From: Microglena sp. YARC
Taxonomy: Eukaryota > Chlorophyta > Chlorophyceae > Chlamydomonadales > Chlamydomonadaceae
Direction: 5' to 3'
DNA length: 64,000 nucleotides
NCBI GenBank assembly: GCA_022414725.1
Contig: CM039462.1
Coordinates: 128,250,469 to 128,314,468, forward strand
The notes under the pieces were generated by a model. It was not told the origin of the DNA. It was given only the letters and a program-made list of their open reading frames with translations, and made no database searches. The position numbers were made by a program, and so were the translations under genes. How positions within the stretch are numbered: position 1 is the stretch's first letter; each line of letters opens with the position of its first letter. Shown here piece by piece: positions 1 through 10,739 of this stretch.

Positions 1-594
1 AATTTGGGTTTAGTTAGGGAACGACGCGTCCGTTTTCGGCTGTATTGTATCGCACCTTTGAAACTACAGATACGATACAGTGCCGAGGCAGGGCCAGCTG
101 CGTAATCAGCTATTATTTGGGGGGTTGGGGTTGGGGTTGGGACAGCGTAGCTGTCTCAAACCCTTTTAAAATGGGTACCCGGGGGCAATCCTACGTTTTC
201 TTCTACTTTCTTCTTGTGTTAGCCGTAGCTGTCGCTAGTCTCTAGCGCTCCAGACCCTCCAGTGTCCGTGTTAACGCGCAAGCTGACGTTGTTTTGTCGC
301 TAGCCTCCGAGATTCGAGAAGCTTTGTGATCAAGGATTGGAGTCCCATGGTCCAAGGTCTGAGGTCCGAAAATCCAAGATCCCAAGGTATAATGCCACAA
401 GTGTACAAGGCGCAATCATTTCCGTGCAGAAGTAGTGCGTTAGCAAGACAGCCCAAGTTGAATGAGCTAGAAATGCGTTCCGTTAAGTCTAATGCAACGG
501 TCTGCAGTTTGAAGTCCACAACCACGCGATGATCTCCGCACAGTCCAGAACACGCATTGATGCCCGCACAGCACACAGTCGTAGCTGTAGCAGA
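1..594. other. Left-edge sequence with no recognised gene
   Basis: No coding exon, RNA gene or repeat family can be recognised here. The short open frames on both strands have no domain-like composition. The segment ends where a 31-bp tandem array begins. Confidence 0.5.
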
Positions 595-756
595 CGGTAA
601 CCGATTTGGGGATGAAAGCAACAGATGGTAACCGATATGGGGATGAAAGCGACAGATGCTAACATATCTGGGAATGAAAGCAACAGATGGTAACATATCT
701 GGGAATGAAAGCAACAGATGGTAACATATCTGGGAATGAAAGCAACAGATGGTAAC
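595..756. repeat. 31-bp tandem repeat, about five copies
   Basis: The unit GGTAACATATCTGGGAATGA plus AAGCAACAGAT repeats at 31-bp spacing. The first two copies differ (CCGAT in place of CATAT) and the last three are nearly identical, so the array is still homogenising. The open frames across it are by-products of the repeat. Confidence 0.85.
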
Positions 757-969
757 AGATCTACAAGTGGGGGCAGATCTACAGCGGGGTTTGAACCGGC
801 CTAGAGGCTTGTGGCTAACCCCAAACCCTAAACCCTAAATCTTGGCCTCAAATTTCAAGTGATCCAAGCCTCTTGAAATTTGAGGCCAGCAATTCAGTTT
901 GGACTTCCTGAACAACCCTGGTTCACTCCACCTGCGGATGTTCAGCAGCCTGGAGGCTGATAGACCATG

Positions 970-1185
970 TAATCAAATCAAAACTACCGTGCAGTGGTAG
1001 GGCCAGTTGTGTAACCAAATCAAAACTATCGTGCAGTGGTAGGGCCAGTTGTGTAACCAAATCAAAGCTACCGTGCAGTGGTAGGGCCAGTTGTGTAACC
1101 AAATCAAAACTACCGTGCAGTGGTAGGGCCAGTTGTGTAATCAAATCAAAACTACCGTGCAGTGGTAGGGCCAGTTGTGTAATCA
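970..1185. repeat. 42-bp tandem repeat, about five copies
   Basis: The unit contains CTACCGTGCAGTGGTAGGGC followed by CAGTTGTGTAA and recurs every 42 bp with one or two changes per copy. Because 42 is divisible by three, the minus strand gives a 14-residue peptide repeat, which is not evidence of a gene. A short stretch with two or three CCCTAAA units lies just upstream near 822-838. Confidence 0.85.
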
Positions 1186-1438
1186 GAGTTACAAGATCTA
1201 GTCACAGTCTTGCTGTTGCTTTCTGCGCTCGGGAGTCGGGAGAGTAGTGTAGCACAGCAATACAAACGACCCATGTCCAATCCGCCATTCCGCCCTCTGT
1301 CGTACTTTGAGCAGCCTGAACCCCGAAGTGCCTAATTATATCAAGAGAGACCTACCTCACAAGGTGGTGTGTAAGACGTACAGATTTATAACTTCCTCCC
1401 ACTATGGTACCTGAAGGTTCAAACTGATAGATGGAAAC

Positions 1439-1632
1439 CAGGGTACTACTTATGGCCGAATTGACCAGCGCTTAAGCGCACAGGCAAAAAATAAAACTAC
1501 GCGGTGAGCGCACAGCCCAAAAATAAAACTGTGCGGTTAAAAAAAGCGCTCCTCAAAATGAAAAAATGCGCTTTCTTCACTCTTCTGGTAAAAACAAATC
1601 TGCGCTTTTCTGCGCTTTTTGTGCGCTATCCA
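1439..1632. mobile_element. Degenerate hAT-like MITE (GCGCTT-rich family)
   Basis: The left end CAGGGTACTACTTATGGCC matches the better-preserved copies at 9529, 42102, 42326 and 44926. The interior carries the same scattered GCGCTT/AAGCGC words. The right terminus is eroded, but ATGGAAAC (1431-1438) and TTGGAAAC (1633-1640) flank it, a 7-of-8 match that fits an old 8-bp target duplication. Confidence 0.5.
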
Positions 1633-1662
1633 TTGGAAACGTCCCATTGTATGTGCCCTGGA

Positions 1663-1772
1663 AAGTCGGTGACTATAGCTAGCTCCGGCTTACGCTATGG
1701 TGTCCTTAACTTCCCGTCCTGTGAGTAACGGTTTTACACGGATGTAACAATTTCAATTTCAATTTCAATGCC
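1663..1772 (+). repeat. Dispersed repeat ending in an (AATTTC)n tail
   Basis: About 110 bp, beginning near GGTGACTATAGCTAGCTCCG and ending GGATGTAACAATTTCAATTT. Near-identical copies occur at 42690-42803, and a 3-prime piece at 43520-43578. A fixed 3-prime end followed by a short hexamer tail is typical of non-LTR or SINE-type elements, but no reverse transcriptase or Pol III promoter is visible, so the class is open. Confidence 0.55.
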
Positions 1773-1902
1773 TTGGAAAGTTGGAAGGATCGAGAGTATC
1801 ACCTAAGTGATTCTGTAACCGTTTAAAATGAACACCATGTGGTCGTTGAATATACTGACGAAGCCTTATTGAATTCGAAAAGAAAGTATCAGAACCTGAT
1901 TT

Positions 1903-2157
1903 TGCTATAGACCGGTTCTCCCGGTCCAGCTAGAGTGTCTTGGTGCGCCAGGCCTTCTGCCTGGAAGCTTCCATAGTAGTGCCTCTGCCCGTTAGGGCCG
2001 GCACCTACCAGCGGCAGTACCCTGAGGTACTGTCGCCTTTCCCTTCTTATACCTGCCATGTCGCCTGACATGCTATATTGCTATCACGATTGTAAAGCCC
2101 ACGCTCTAGTCCCTTCCCTGTGAGAGGGCTCAAGACATATTACTCCGGAAAGCTAAA
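1903..2157 (+). repeat. Left LTR of the copia element (255 bp)
   Basis: It starts TGCTATAGACCGG and matches 6856-7102 almost base for base. The length difference of 8 bp is a small insertion (ATATTGCT) in this copy. Only a few substitutions separate the two LTRs, including A/G in TACCRGCGG, G/T in GAGAGKGCT and one at the third base. The ends are TG...AAA rather than the usual TG...CA, so the right boundary is set by the GATTT duplication. Confidence 0.88.
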
Positions 2158-2536
2158 GGTTATCGCTCATCAACGCCGCAACGTGTTCCACTGCAACAGA
2201 CTTGAGCGCATCAAGCCTGTTACCCTGTCCGTAGATCCCGAGCTCCCGCGCACCAAGCCTGTTACCCTGTCCGTAGATCCCGAGCTCCCGCGCACCTGCA
2301 GTGCCTTCTACAGTTGCCGCCGCAACAACCGAAGGAAAAGGATCTCAGGTGCAGAATCTCCTCTGATTGCTAGGCACCCGCTGGAACACCAGCCCTCCCC
2401 CCCCCCCCCACTGCGTCTACCCATCGTCCCCCTCTCCTCCCTTCCGCCAACTCCTTACCCCGTCGGCCCCGCAAGCCAAACTGCCCCCCCCCCCCCCCCC
2501 CCCTTTCCTATCCTGGACTATCCCAGCCCTTCTCAA

Positions 2537-5500
2537 ATGGATGCACCGTCGGCATCCAACGCTACGGCATTCCACCAATGGCTGCAGGACATCTCTCAGG
2601 ATATTAACGTGATGGAGGAAGAGAGTATAGATCTGCCCTTACCTAAAATACACTACAGATCTAAGATCTACATCTTGCACCACATGTCCCCAGCATTCAG
2701 ATTACAGTACGGTCGTACCAAAATGTCTACAGACCTCATGTACTGGCTCAAAGATGTTAATGCAGACTGGTACTTTCAGAACGCCAAGGACCCTTACACA
2801 GATCCTTGGCCATTCCCATGGCTAAACAAAGACCACTACCACAAGCCCAAGGATGAGGACTCACTACAGCCTCTTGAAAACCCCTGCACAAGTCCTCAAC
2901 AACAAACACCACAGCCAGACAACACACCCAGTACTCACTATGCTCTGAATGCAACCAAACACACCCGTAGCATATACAAAAACTGGATCATGGACACAGG
3001 TGCCACGTCACACGTGACTGGAGACCCCAGCCTTCTCTATGACATCAAAGACATAATCCCTATAAAAGTCCTAACTGCCTCTGGCCATACCTACATCACA
3101 AAGTCTGGCACAGCCCTCATCAGAGGAGAAAATGGTAAACTTCACAAACTCCTCAATGTCCACCTGAACTCAGATCAGAACACTCCCAACTTGTTCTCAA
3201 TGGCATCAGCTATCAAAAATGTACCCAACATGGAAATCCAATTCAACTCTCACGAAGGCACCATGACCATCAACAACAAAGTCATCATCTCAGGGCCAAA
3301 GAAACGTAACATCTACCTAGTCCCTGTAGTCAAACATGATCCTACACTGATCAGAGGATCAGAGTACACTACAGCTGTAGCCCTAGCAGCCGTCTCTAGA
3401 AAAAACCCTATGACAGCTGAACTCCAACACATCAGATTAGGACATCTAGCCTACAGTTATTTAGCAAGAATGGCCTCAGAAGATATGGTCATTGGAAACG
3501 GCATCACCCCATCTGCATTCAATAAAATGAGTAAGCAAACCTGTGAGATCTGCATTCTCTCTAAAATGGACAAAAAACCCTATCCCACATCTCACACCAG
3601 AGCTACCAGACCCATGGGTATCATTCACATTGACATGAGTGGAAAGATGAAAATCCCTAGCCTGAATGGAAGTCTCTACTTCCAAGGCATTCTAGATGAT
3701 TACTCCAAATACTCCATTGTTACATTCCACAAAACTAAGGATGCAGTAGCCAGTGCAACAATCACTAAGCTCGAACGGTATGAAGTCCTCACCCAGAACA
3801 AAATTGGAACAATTTTCTGTGACAATGGATCAGAATACATTTGCAACAGATTCAAAAATTGGTGCAAAAAGAAAGAAATCACCCTCAACTTCACAGTTCC
3901 AGGCAACCCATCCACCAATGGTGCAGCAGAGCGCATGAACAGAACCCTGCATGACAGATCCACAGCCCTCCTCCTCTGATCCAAATTCCCCAACAGGTAC
4001 TGGGCAGAAATGGTCAAAAATGCAAGCATCCTCAGGAACCTCTCCCCTACCTCTTAATCCAACAAAACTCCATATGAACTGTTCCATGGCACCAAGCCTA
4101 AGATAGATCACCTCAGGACCATTGGCTGCACAGCATATGTTCATGTCCCACCTAAGTCAAGAGCCTTTAAGTTCTCACCATCAGCAAAAATTACAAGACT
4201 CATTGGATACTCAGACTCAAGAAAAGCCTACAGAGTGGTAGACTCCTCACACAAAAAATTTGACGCCAGAGACATCACCTTCAATGAATTTGAAAATTTG
4301 GCAGGTCAGAAAGGATTCCCAGGTGCAGATGCTGTGGTACTAGGAAACTATGAAGATGATATCCTAGTTGAAGTTGATGAGGATGATGCTATCCCACCTG
4401 TACCCACTATCCTCACCCCATCTGAACTCCAAGAAAGGGAACATTACCTAGCCAGACTAGCTAGGAATCAAGCAAACCCACAAGTGTGGGGCCTCCCAGA
4501 TGGTCTTTCTTCAAACCCTGATACAGTGTACCAACCTAACCTCACAGCACCAGCACCCAGCCTCACACCAGCAGCCAGTGCACCCACTAACCAAACTGTT
4601 GAACAAGGAGATGAACACAACCCCCAGGAAAATGCAGATCCTCCTTACCCCACACCTCCACCCTACCAGGAGCTACCTACCCCTCCAAGCCCTGACATTC
4701 CCCCACCACCAGAAGTAGACCCATCCCTAGTTGAACCTAGAAGATCTGGCAGAGACAGACACTCACCCAACTTCCTAGCCTTCCTAGCTGCAGACCAAGT
4801 GATCATCCCCAAAAATGAGAAGGAAGCTCTCTCTAGCCCCCAAGCTAAAGAATGGAAAGCTGCTATGCAGGAAGAATTAGCAGCACTTGCAGAGATGAAC
4901 ACCTGGTCCCTCTCAGAACTCCCTCCAGGAGCTAAGGCTATAGGAACCAAATGGGTCTTCGACATCAAACAATCAGCGGACCCCAAGGCATACCTAGCAC
5001 AGTTAGATGTTTCCACTGCATTCCTCAATGGCATAGTTGAAGAAGAACTGTACTGCACCCAACCACCTGGATTCGAACAAGACCACAGAGTCTGCCGCAT
5101 GTGGAAATGCCTTTATGGCCTAAAGCAAGCATCTCGCCAGTGGTACCTCAAAGTCAAAGAAGATATGACTACTATAGGATTCAGAGAGGTAGATGTAGAC
5201 CAAGGCCTGTTTGTACTACCTAGCTCAGCCAACAAACCCATCATCTGGGTCCTTCTCTGGGTAGATGACTTCCTCATGCTGTCTTTTGACAAAAGCATCC
5301 TAGACAAGTACAAGAGCACCATCATGAAGCTGTACAAGACTAGAGACCTTGGTGACCCTTCAGTTTTTGTTGGCTATGAAATTACCAGGAATGCATCAAC
5401 TGGCACCCTACACATCTGTCAGTCCAGGTTCATCCAGGATCTGCTGCGTGCACACAACATGTTTCCTGAACCCAACAGCACCAAGTTCCCTGTGCCTCTC

Positions 5501-6232
5501 CTACCAGATGCTCTCCTGCCATATGCTGACAAAGACACCCCAGCCACTGGCCTTCCCCTTGCCCAGATTGTGGGCTCCCTCAACTACCTGGCAGTCAACA
5601 CAAGGCCTGACATTGCCCAAGCAGTCAACAGATTGGCCAGGCACAGTGCACACCCATCGCATGACCACATGGAAGCTGCAACTGGTATCCTCAAGTACCT
5701 TTCTAACAAACCAGACCATGGCATCACCTACACCTTCTCCAACAAACCCCTCATTGGTTACCGTGATTCTGACCATGTTGCTTGCCCAATCACAAGGAAG
5801 TCCACAACAGGTTTCGTATTCCTCAACCAAGGGGGAGCAATCTCATGGGCATCCAAGATCCAGGCATCCGCCACAGCCCTGTCCACAACAGAGGCCGAGT
5901 TTATGGCAGCTACCTCTGCAGCCCAAGAGGGAATGTGGTTGGGAAAACTACAACACTCTGCCACAGGCATAGTTCCCCCTGCTCTCACCATTAATGGTGA
6001 CAACCAAGCTGCCCTTAGTGCCTGGAACCAGGAGAAGCTGACATCCAGACTGAAGCACATGGAGACCAGGTTCTACTTCCTCAAGGAGCAGTCCAAGAAA
6101 GAAGATATCAAACTGAACTGGATCCCAACTTCTGCCAACATGTCTGACATGCTCACCAAAGCTCTGCCCAGGGCCAAGTTCTGTGACTTCAGAGAGAAGA
6201 TTGGCTGCACTGGCAAGCTAAAGATGTACTAA
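2537..6232 (+). pseudogene. Defective copia gag-pol polyprotein
   Basis: The frame is open from before 2537 (first well-placed ATG) to the TAA at 6230-6232 except for two in-frame stops, TGA at 3977-3979 and TAA at 4055-4057, both inside the distal integrase. Visible domains in order: a short gag remnant without a CCHC zinc knuckle; aspartic protease (MDTGATSHVTGD, about 2990-3025); GAG-pre-integrase with the HHCC finger (HIRLGH ... CEIC, about 3430-3560); integrase core with D in HIDMSG, D in CDNGSEY and E in GAAERMNR; reverse transcriptase with QLDVSTAFLNG and a WVDD box where YVDD is usual; RNase H with STTEAEF. The RT jumps from KWVFDIKQSADP almost directly to the LDVSTAFLNG block, so roughly 50 residues of the fingers region present in copia RTs are missing without breaking the frame. 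A 42-bp direct duplication lies at 2213-2296, upstream of the ATG. Confidence 0.88.
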
Positions 6233-6855
6233 CTCTAGAAGCTCTGACCAAGAACCTCTGATCTGGTATCATTCATATTCTTGATCATGGGGAGCTACTT
6301 GCCTTCAAAGTTATCCCCCTCCAGCCCCTCCTGCAGCTCCTTTACAGTCCATCCCTGATTCACCACTATGGCCCCACAGTTCCCCATAGCATTAATCTGG
6401 AGATCCTGACTTATGATACTTTATAGATGATACTGGAAGTACCTCACCATATCCTTCCATCTGGATTGATAATCATGAGCTAGCGGGGACGTCTACTTTA
6501 AAGTTGTTTACCATAATGGAAACCAAACAGATTGCTATCCAGTCCTTTTAGCTGAACAAGGCCCTATGGCTGCACCTTCCTGGCAGCTTCACAGCTGGAA
6601 TCCAGTCCTACCTAGATAATAGATAATAGTTATACTGTACTGCCTTTGCCCCTTGTCCTCTCCTAAATGTACTTGCATATGCCTTACAAGGACAAGTATC
6701 GTTCATTGATGAACACTGGCCAAAGCAGAAGCCTATGCCCCTGGGCTCTCTTATGTACGAGCTATTTCTTTTCACTCTAGCTTACCCTTTCTTTTGAACC
6801 TCCTAATTCCAGGAATTCTTCTGAATGAAGAATACCAGGACGGAATTGGGGGGGA

Positions 6856-7102
6856 TGTTATAGACCGGTTCTCCCGGTCCAGCTAGAGTGTCTTGGTGCG
6901 CCAGGCCTTCTGCCTGGAAGCTTCCATAGTAGTGCCTCTGCCCGTTAGGGCCGGCACCTACCGGCGGCAGTACCCTGAGGTACTGTCGCCTTTCCCTTCT
7001 TATACCTGCCATGTCGCCTGACATGCTATCACGATTGTAAAGCCCACGCTCTAGTCCCTTCCCTGTGAGAGTGCTCAAGACATATTACTCCGGAAAGCTA
7101 AA
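6856..7102 (+). repeat. Right LTR of the copia element (247 bp)
   Basis: It starts TGTTATAGACCGG directly after the purine tract and ends CGGAAAGCTAAA before the GATTT target duplication. Near identity with the left LTR implies recent insertion. Confidence 0.88.
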
Positions 7103-7107
7103 GATTT

Positions 7108-8339
7108 TCCAATCTGAGCAGATCTGAGAGTAAAATATTTCCTATACCCTACCTGATGTACAAGGCGAGTGGAAGGTCGAGCGAAGCTTCCGCTGTTCAT
7201 CCATGAATGTATGACGAGATTTTTTTTTAAATGTATGACTGTTTTTTTGTACCGGTATTGATTTTTTTTATCGTTCAGAAGAAGAAGGAAAGTGGAAATG
7301 ATAAAAGAAGATGTATTAAATGATTTGTTCGCGTTTACATTTACCTGGTAATTTTATTTACTGCCGAAGACGGCGAGCAGCCAAATTGCTGGCTGAAGCT
7401 AAGTAACCAAATTCAAGTTGAGCAGCCTGAAGGGAGAAGGATGATGACGAACAGCAAACCAACCACTATGCACCATCATACAAATACATTTTGATGATTG
7501 TTTTTTACTTGAACGTGTATACAGTCTAGCCAGGTCTATCCGGTTAATACGTGGCCAAATAGGCTAAAAATACTTGCCCAACCTCAATATTGGGAAGAGC
7601 TGCAGACGGTACACAAAAACTGGTCCCAACCAATTGTAAACGACAGGGGGGCCGGAGTTCATGCTATGCAGATGATTTAACTTGACATACAAAATGGTCT
7701 ACGAACTGTCTGCGTCGAACACAAGCCTGCTGGAAGCTGATCGTGTCAGCTTCAAGGTGCACTATATTGCATCAATATTTGGCTGAATAGCCAGTCAGGG
7801 GAGCTGATAGAGGCTGCTGCTCGTAGCTGAAAAGATAAGTGCAGTTCAACCCGTCAAGCTGCGGGCACTTTTGGTGTCCAGTAGGGCACAGGAAACAGCC
7901 TGGCCGCCCTAATCAACCCGAGGTGACCGGCCCACGTTGCAGGTTGAAGAGCAGTTGGCGTGGGCCTAAGGCCTCGGTCGAAGCCGAACCTGTAGGTCTC
8001 TAAGCACCTACAGCGTAACCATTTAAATAGTAGAGTATCTGCTACATTGAGGGGGGTAAAAACGTTTTCATCATCATCATAACCCTATTCCGAGCTCAGG
8101 CGCAGAGGGTCTGCAAAACCAAATAAACCTAACATGGTAGCCATTCTCCAGTATGTACACATGCATGCAAACGAGAGGGTTCCCTCAATCTCACGTCCTG
8201 TGGCAGCTTGTACTAATTTTCAATTTTCATCATAACCCTGTGTGATAGCTTTCTGCACTCGGGAGTGTGGTGTAGTATCCTTCATACTGCCCAAGGCTAC
8301 TCTGCCTGCACACGGAGAGCAGCCTGAAGGCTGATGGAC
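7108..8339. other. Intergenic DNA with dispersed repeat pieces
   Basis: No exon is recognisable. About 7330-7430 is a copy of a dispersed repeat with the core GAAGACGGCGAGCAGCCAAA and a CAAATTCAAGTT-like end, also found at 25030-25115, 39675-39775 and 40135-40250. Near 7546 lies a second motif, CCAAATAGGCTAAAAATACTTGCCCAACC, also near 20655, 39215 and 40405. Near 7795-7850 is a piece of the AGCTGCTGCTCGTAGCTG family seen in tandem at 45555-46040. Confidence 0.55.
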
Positions 8340-8529
8340 CAGGGTACTTCAGGAGGACCCCCAGCTCTGCTGCCTGAGACACAACCAATTGTATAGCCCG
8401 CGTCCTGCGACGCAACGGACCCTTCCTTCTCGTCAACAGACCCTTCCCTCCCCACGTTGCGTCCTGCAACGCAACGGACCCTTTGACGTTGCGTCTGCGA
8501 CGGAGGACGCAGCGTCCTGAACAACCCTG
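8340..8529 (-). mobile_element. hAT-like MITE, second subfamily (GACGCAACG-rich)
   Basis: The ends are CAGGGTACTTCAGG and AACAACCCTG. The interior, with repeated ACGCAACGGACCCTT words, matches the element at 10378-10562 in reverse orientation. The flanks TGATGGAC and TGATGTAA agree at the first five positions, a weak trace of target duplication. Confidence 0.6.
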
Positions 8530-8871
8530 TGATGTAATCAATCAAAATGATGCAGACATGCATGGAAATCGTCTTGCTAAAAATCCTAACTTGCATAAGG
8601 TTTTAAGAAAGGGTAGAAGTAACCCCTAAATAATAAATTACTCCAGTCTCGAAATAAGTCTTCAATAAGAGCTTATTTCAGATTTGAAATGCTGAAATGA
8701 CTGCGATGATACGTAAGACAGCTACCAGCCTTATCAACACTTTTGGGCAAGTCCTGACAATGACAAGTCTTGACCTGTCTTAGGTATCTAAGAAAGGGTA
8801 GAAGTCTGACATAGAAGCAGAGGTCTTACATAAGACATTACTCTAGTTTCAGTTTCAGTTCATCGAGCCAA

Positions 8872-9205
8872 ATTGCTGTCAGTTGCTGTCAGTTCGGCTA
8901 GCAGCCAAATTGCTGTCAGTTGCTGTCCGTTCTGCAAGCAGCCAAATTGCTGTCAGTTGCTGTCAGTTCGGCAAGCAGCTAAATTGCTGTCAGTTGCTGT
9001 CGGTTCGGCAAGCAGCCAAATTGCTGTCAGTTGCTGTCAGTTTGGCAAGCCGCCAAATTGCTGTCAGTTGCTGTCAGTTCGGCAAGCCGCCAAATTGCTG
9101 TCAGTTGCTGTCAGTTCGGCAAGCAGCCAAATTGCTGTCAGTTGCTGTCAGTTCGGCAAGCAGCCAAATTGCTGTCAGTTTGGCAAGCAGCCAAATTGCT
9201 GGCTG
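8872..9205. repeat. 37-bp minisatellite, about nine copies
   Basis: The unit CCAAATTGCTGTCAGTTGCT plus GTCAGTTCGGCAAGCAG repeats with few changes. It grew from the AGCAGCCAAATTGCTGGCTG core of the dispersed repeat described at 7330-7430, which survives intact at the right end (about 9186-9235). The three overlapping open frames here are frame-rotated readings of the array. Confidence 0.85.
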
Positions 9206-9282
9206 GAGCCATGTTACCGAGTTTGAGTTCAGATTCAAAACAAGTCTTCAATAATATTTATTTCTGATTTGAAATGACTGCG

Positions 9283-9528
9283 ATGACTACGATGTTACCT
9301 AAAACAGCTACCAGCATTTTCAAAACGGCTGGACAAGTCCTGGCCAAGAATTGCTGTCAGTTGCTGTCAGTCCGACGACTGTGATGATATCTAAAACAAC
9401 TACCAGCATTTTCAAAACGGCTGGACAAGTCCTGGCCAAGAATTGCTGTCAGTTACTGTCAGTTCGGTGACTGCGATGATATCTAAAACAGGTACCAGTT
9501 TTTTCAATACGGCTGGACGGGTCCTGAC
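9283..9528. repeat. Tandem repeat of about 90-95 bp, about 2.5 copies
   Basis: Units contain GATATCTAAAACA, CCAGCATTTTCAAAACGGCT and GGACAAGTCCTGGCCAAGAA, followed by TTGCTGTCAGTTGCTGTCAG. The last copy is interrupted by a MITE at 9529. Confidence 0.7.
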
Positions 9529-9715
9529 CAGGGTACTACTAAGCGTGTGCGGCAGCGCGCTGCCTTTTTGAGCCCCTCTGCGCGTTTCGCACAGTTTTTT
9601 CAACCCCCTGTGGCCGCAGCGCGCAGTCTTAGCGCGTTTTGCACTAAAAAACACTGACCAATTTGACATTTGTGCGCTTAAAGCGCTGACCAATTTGGCA
9701 AGAAGTAGAACCCTG
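9529..9715 (+). mobile_element. hAT-like MITE (GCGCTT family), well preserved
   Basis: 187 bp with terminal inverted repeats CAGGGTACTACT and AGTAGAACCCTG. GTCCTGAC (9521-9528) and ATCCTGAC (9716-9723) flank it, 7 of 8 identical. The interior holds short mirrored GCGCTT/AAGCGC words, CAACCCCCTGTGG and two copies of GCTGACCAATTTG. There is no coding capacity. CAGGG ends and 8-bp duplications are the hallmark of hAT elements; the active partner is not in this window. Confidence 0.8.
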
Positions 9716-9757
9716 ATCCTGACCAGAACAGTGTAACCAAGCTCAGGTTCACAGAAT

Positions 9758-10045
9758 AAGGACCAGAGTAGGAATGGGCACAACTGCAGTGCAACTGTAC
9801 TGCTGGTACTGCTACTACCAGCATTACCAGTACGGCTGGAGCCATGTTACCTAGCTCGAGTTCCCAAATAAGGACCAGAGCAGGAATGGGCACAACTGCA
9901 GTGCAACTGTACTGCTGGTACTACTACTACCAGCATTACTAGTACGGCTGGAGCCATGTTACCTCGCTCGAGTTCCCAAATAAGGACCAGAGCAGGAATG
10001 GGCACAACTGTAGTGCAACTGTACTGCCGGTTCTCTTACAACTAC
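9758..10045. repeat. 112-bp tandem repeat, three copies
   Basis: AGGAATGGGCACAACTGCAG recurs at 9770, 9882 and 9994, exactly 112 bp apart. Units include TACTGCTGGTACTGCTACTA and GGCTGGAGCCATGTTACC. Confidence 0.85.
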
Positions 10046-10189
10046 AATCTAGAGCAACCCTTAACCCTGGAATGGCTAGTGATATTCTACCACGTTATTT
10101 ATCCAACCCAACTCAACTGGATCTGGACCCCAACAGCACCTAAAGCAGTTTTTGAACTGTCTAATCTAATAAGTGCCCTCTCTGGTTTC

Positions 10190-10620
10190 CGTGCGTATCG
10201 CACGGGGGACCTGGAACTGGAAGATGGTGAGCATATTCCGGAGTTGGCTGAACAGCCATGGAACAACCCAGACCAGTCCAACCCCATTGGACCTCAACCC
10301 CAATTGTACAGCAAGACTTTGAACTGTCTAATACGACAAGTGCCCTCCCTGCCTTGGAACTGGAAGAAGGTGAGCATCAGGTTTGCTTAGGACGCTGCGT
10401 CCTCTGTCCCAGACGCAACGTCGAAGGGTCTGTTGCGTCCCAGGACACAACGTGGGGAGGGTCTGTTGACCAGAAGGAAGGGTCCATTGCGTCGCAGGAC
10501 GCAGGCTCTACAATTGGTTGCATCTCAGGCAGCAGAGCTGGGGGTTCTTCTGAAGTACCCTGGTGAGCATCCCAGAGTTGGCTGAATAACCATGGAAAAT
10601 CCCAATTCAGATTTGGAACC
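10190..10620 (+). repeat. Dispersed repeat D in two tandem copies, the second split by a MITE
   Basis: Both copies share GGAACTGGAAGA, GGTGAGCAT, GAGTTGGCTGAA and CCATGGAA. The first copy (about 10205-10300) is uninterrupted; the second carries the MITE 10378-10562 exactly after GTGAGCAT. Further D copies lie at 41720-41805, 41940-42550 (also interrupted), 45270-45348 and 45640-45690. Confidence 0.75.
10378..10562 (+). mobile_element. hAT-like MITE, second subfamily, with perfect 8-bp duplication
   Basis: 185 bp starting CAGGTTTGCTTAGG and ending TTCTGAAGTACCCTG. It is flanked by GTGAGCAT at 10370-10377 and 10563-10570, a perfect 8-bp target duplication. The uninterrupted D copy 150 bp upstream has a single GTGAGCAT at the same place, so the empty site is visible. 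It is the reverse-orientation relative of 8340-8529. Confidence 0.85.
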
Positions 10621-10739
10621 CGATTGTATCCAAACAAGTCTTAACTGTTATTGTGCAATTAGCATATTATGCTACCTGGTTTCCTGAAACAGCATGTAAC
10701 ATCCCAGTCCAATGCAACCTAAGCTGTGGAGTGTATGCA

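Larger units (their letters stand above)
1898..7107 (+). mobile_element. Complete Ty1/copia LTR retrotransposon with target duplication
   Basis: The element proper is 1903-7102, flanked by the direct repeat GATTT at 1898-1902 and 7103-7107. It has two LTRs, a gag-pol region ordered protease-integrase-reverse transcriptase-RNase H (the copia order), and a purine-rich run ending GGGGGGGA immediately before the right LTR, the expected polypurine tract. I could not identify a convincing tRNA primer-binding site after the left LTR. The coding region is defective, so this copy probably cannot move by its own proteins. Confidence 0.9.

Noticed and set aside
822..838. Telomere repeat (CCCTAAA)
   Set aside because: Only two or three units are present, deep inside a window that continues on both sides. 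It is too short to suggest a chromosome end or fusion.
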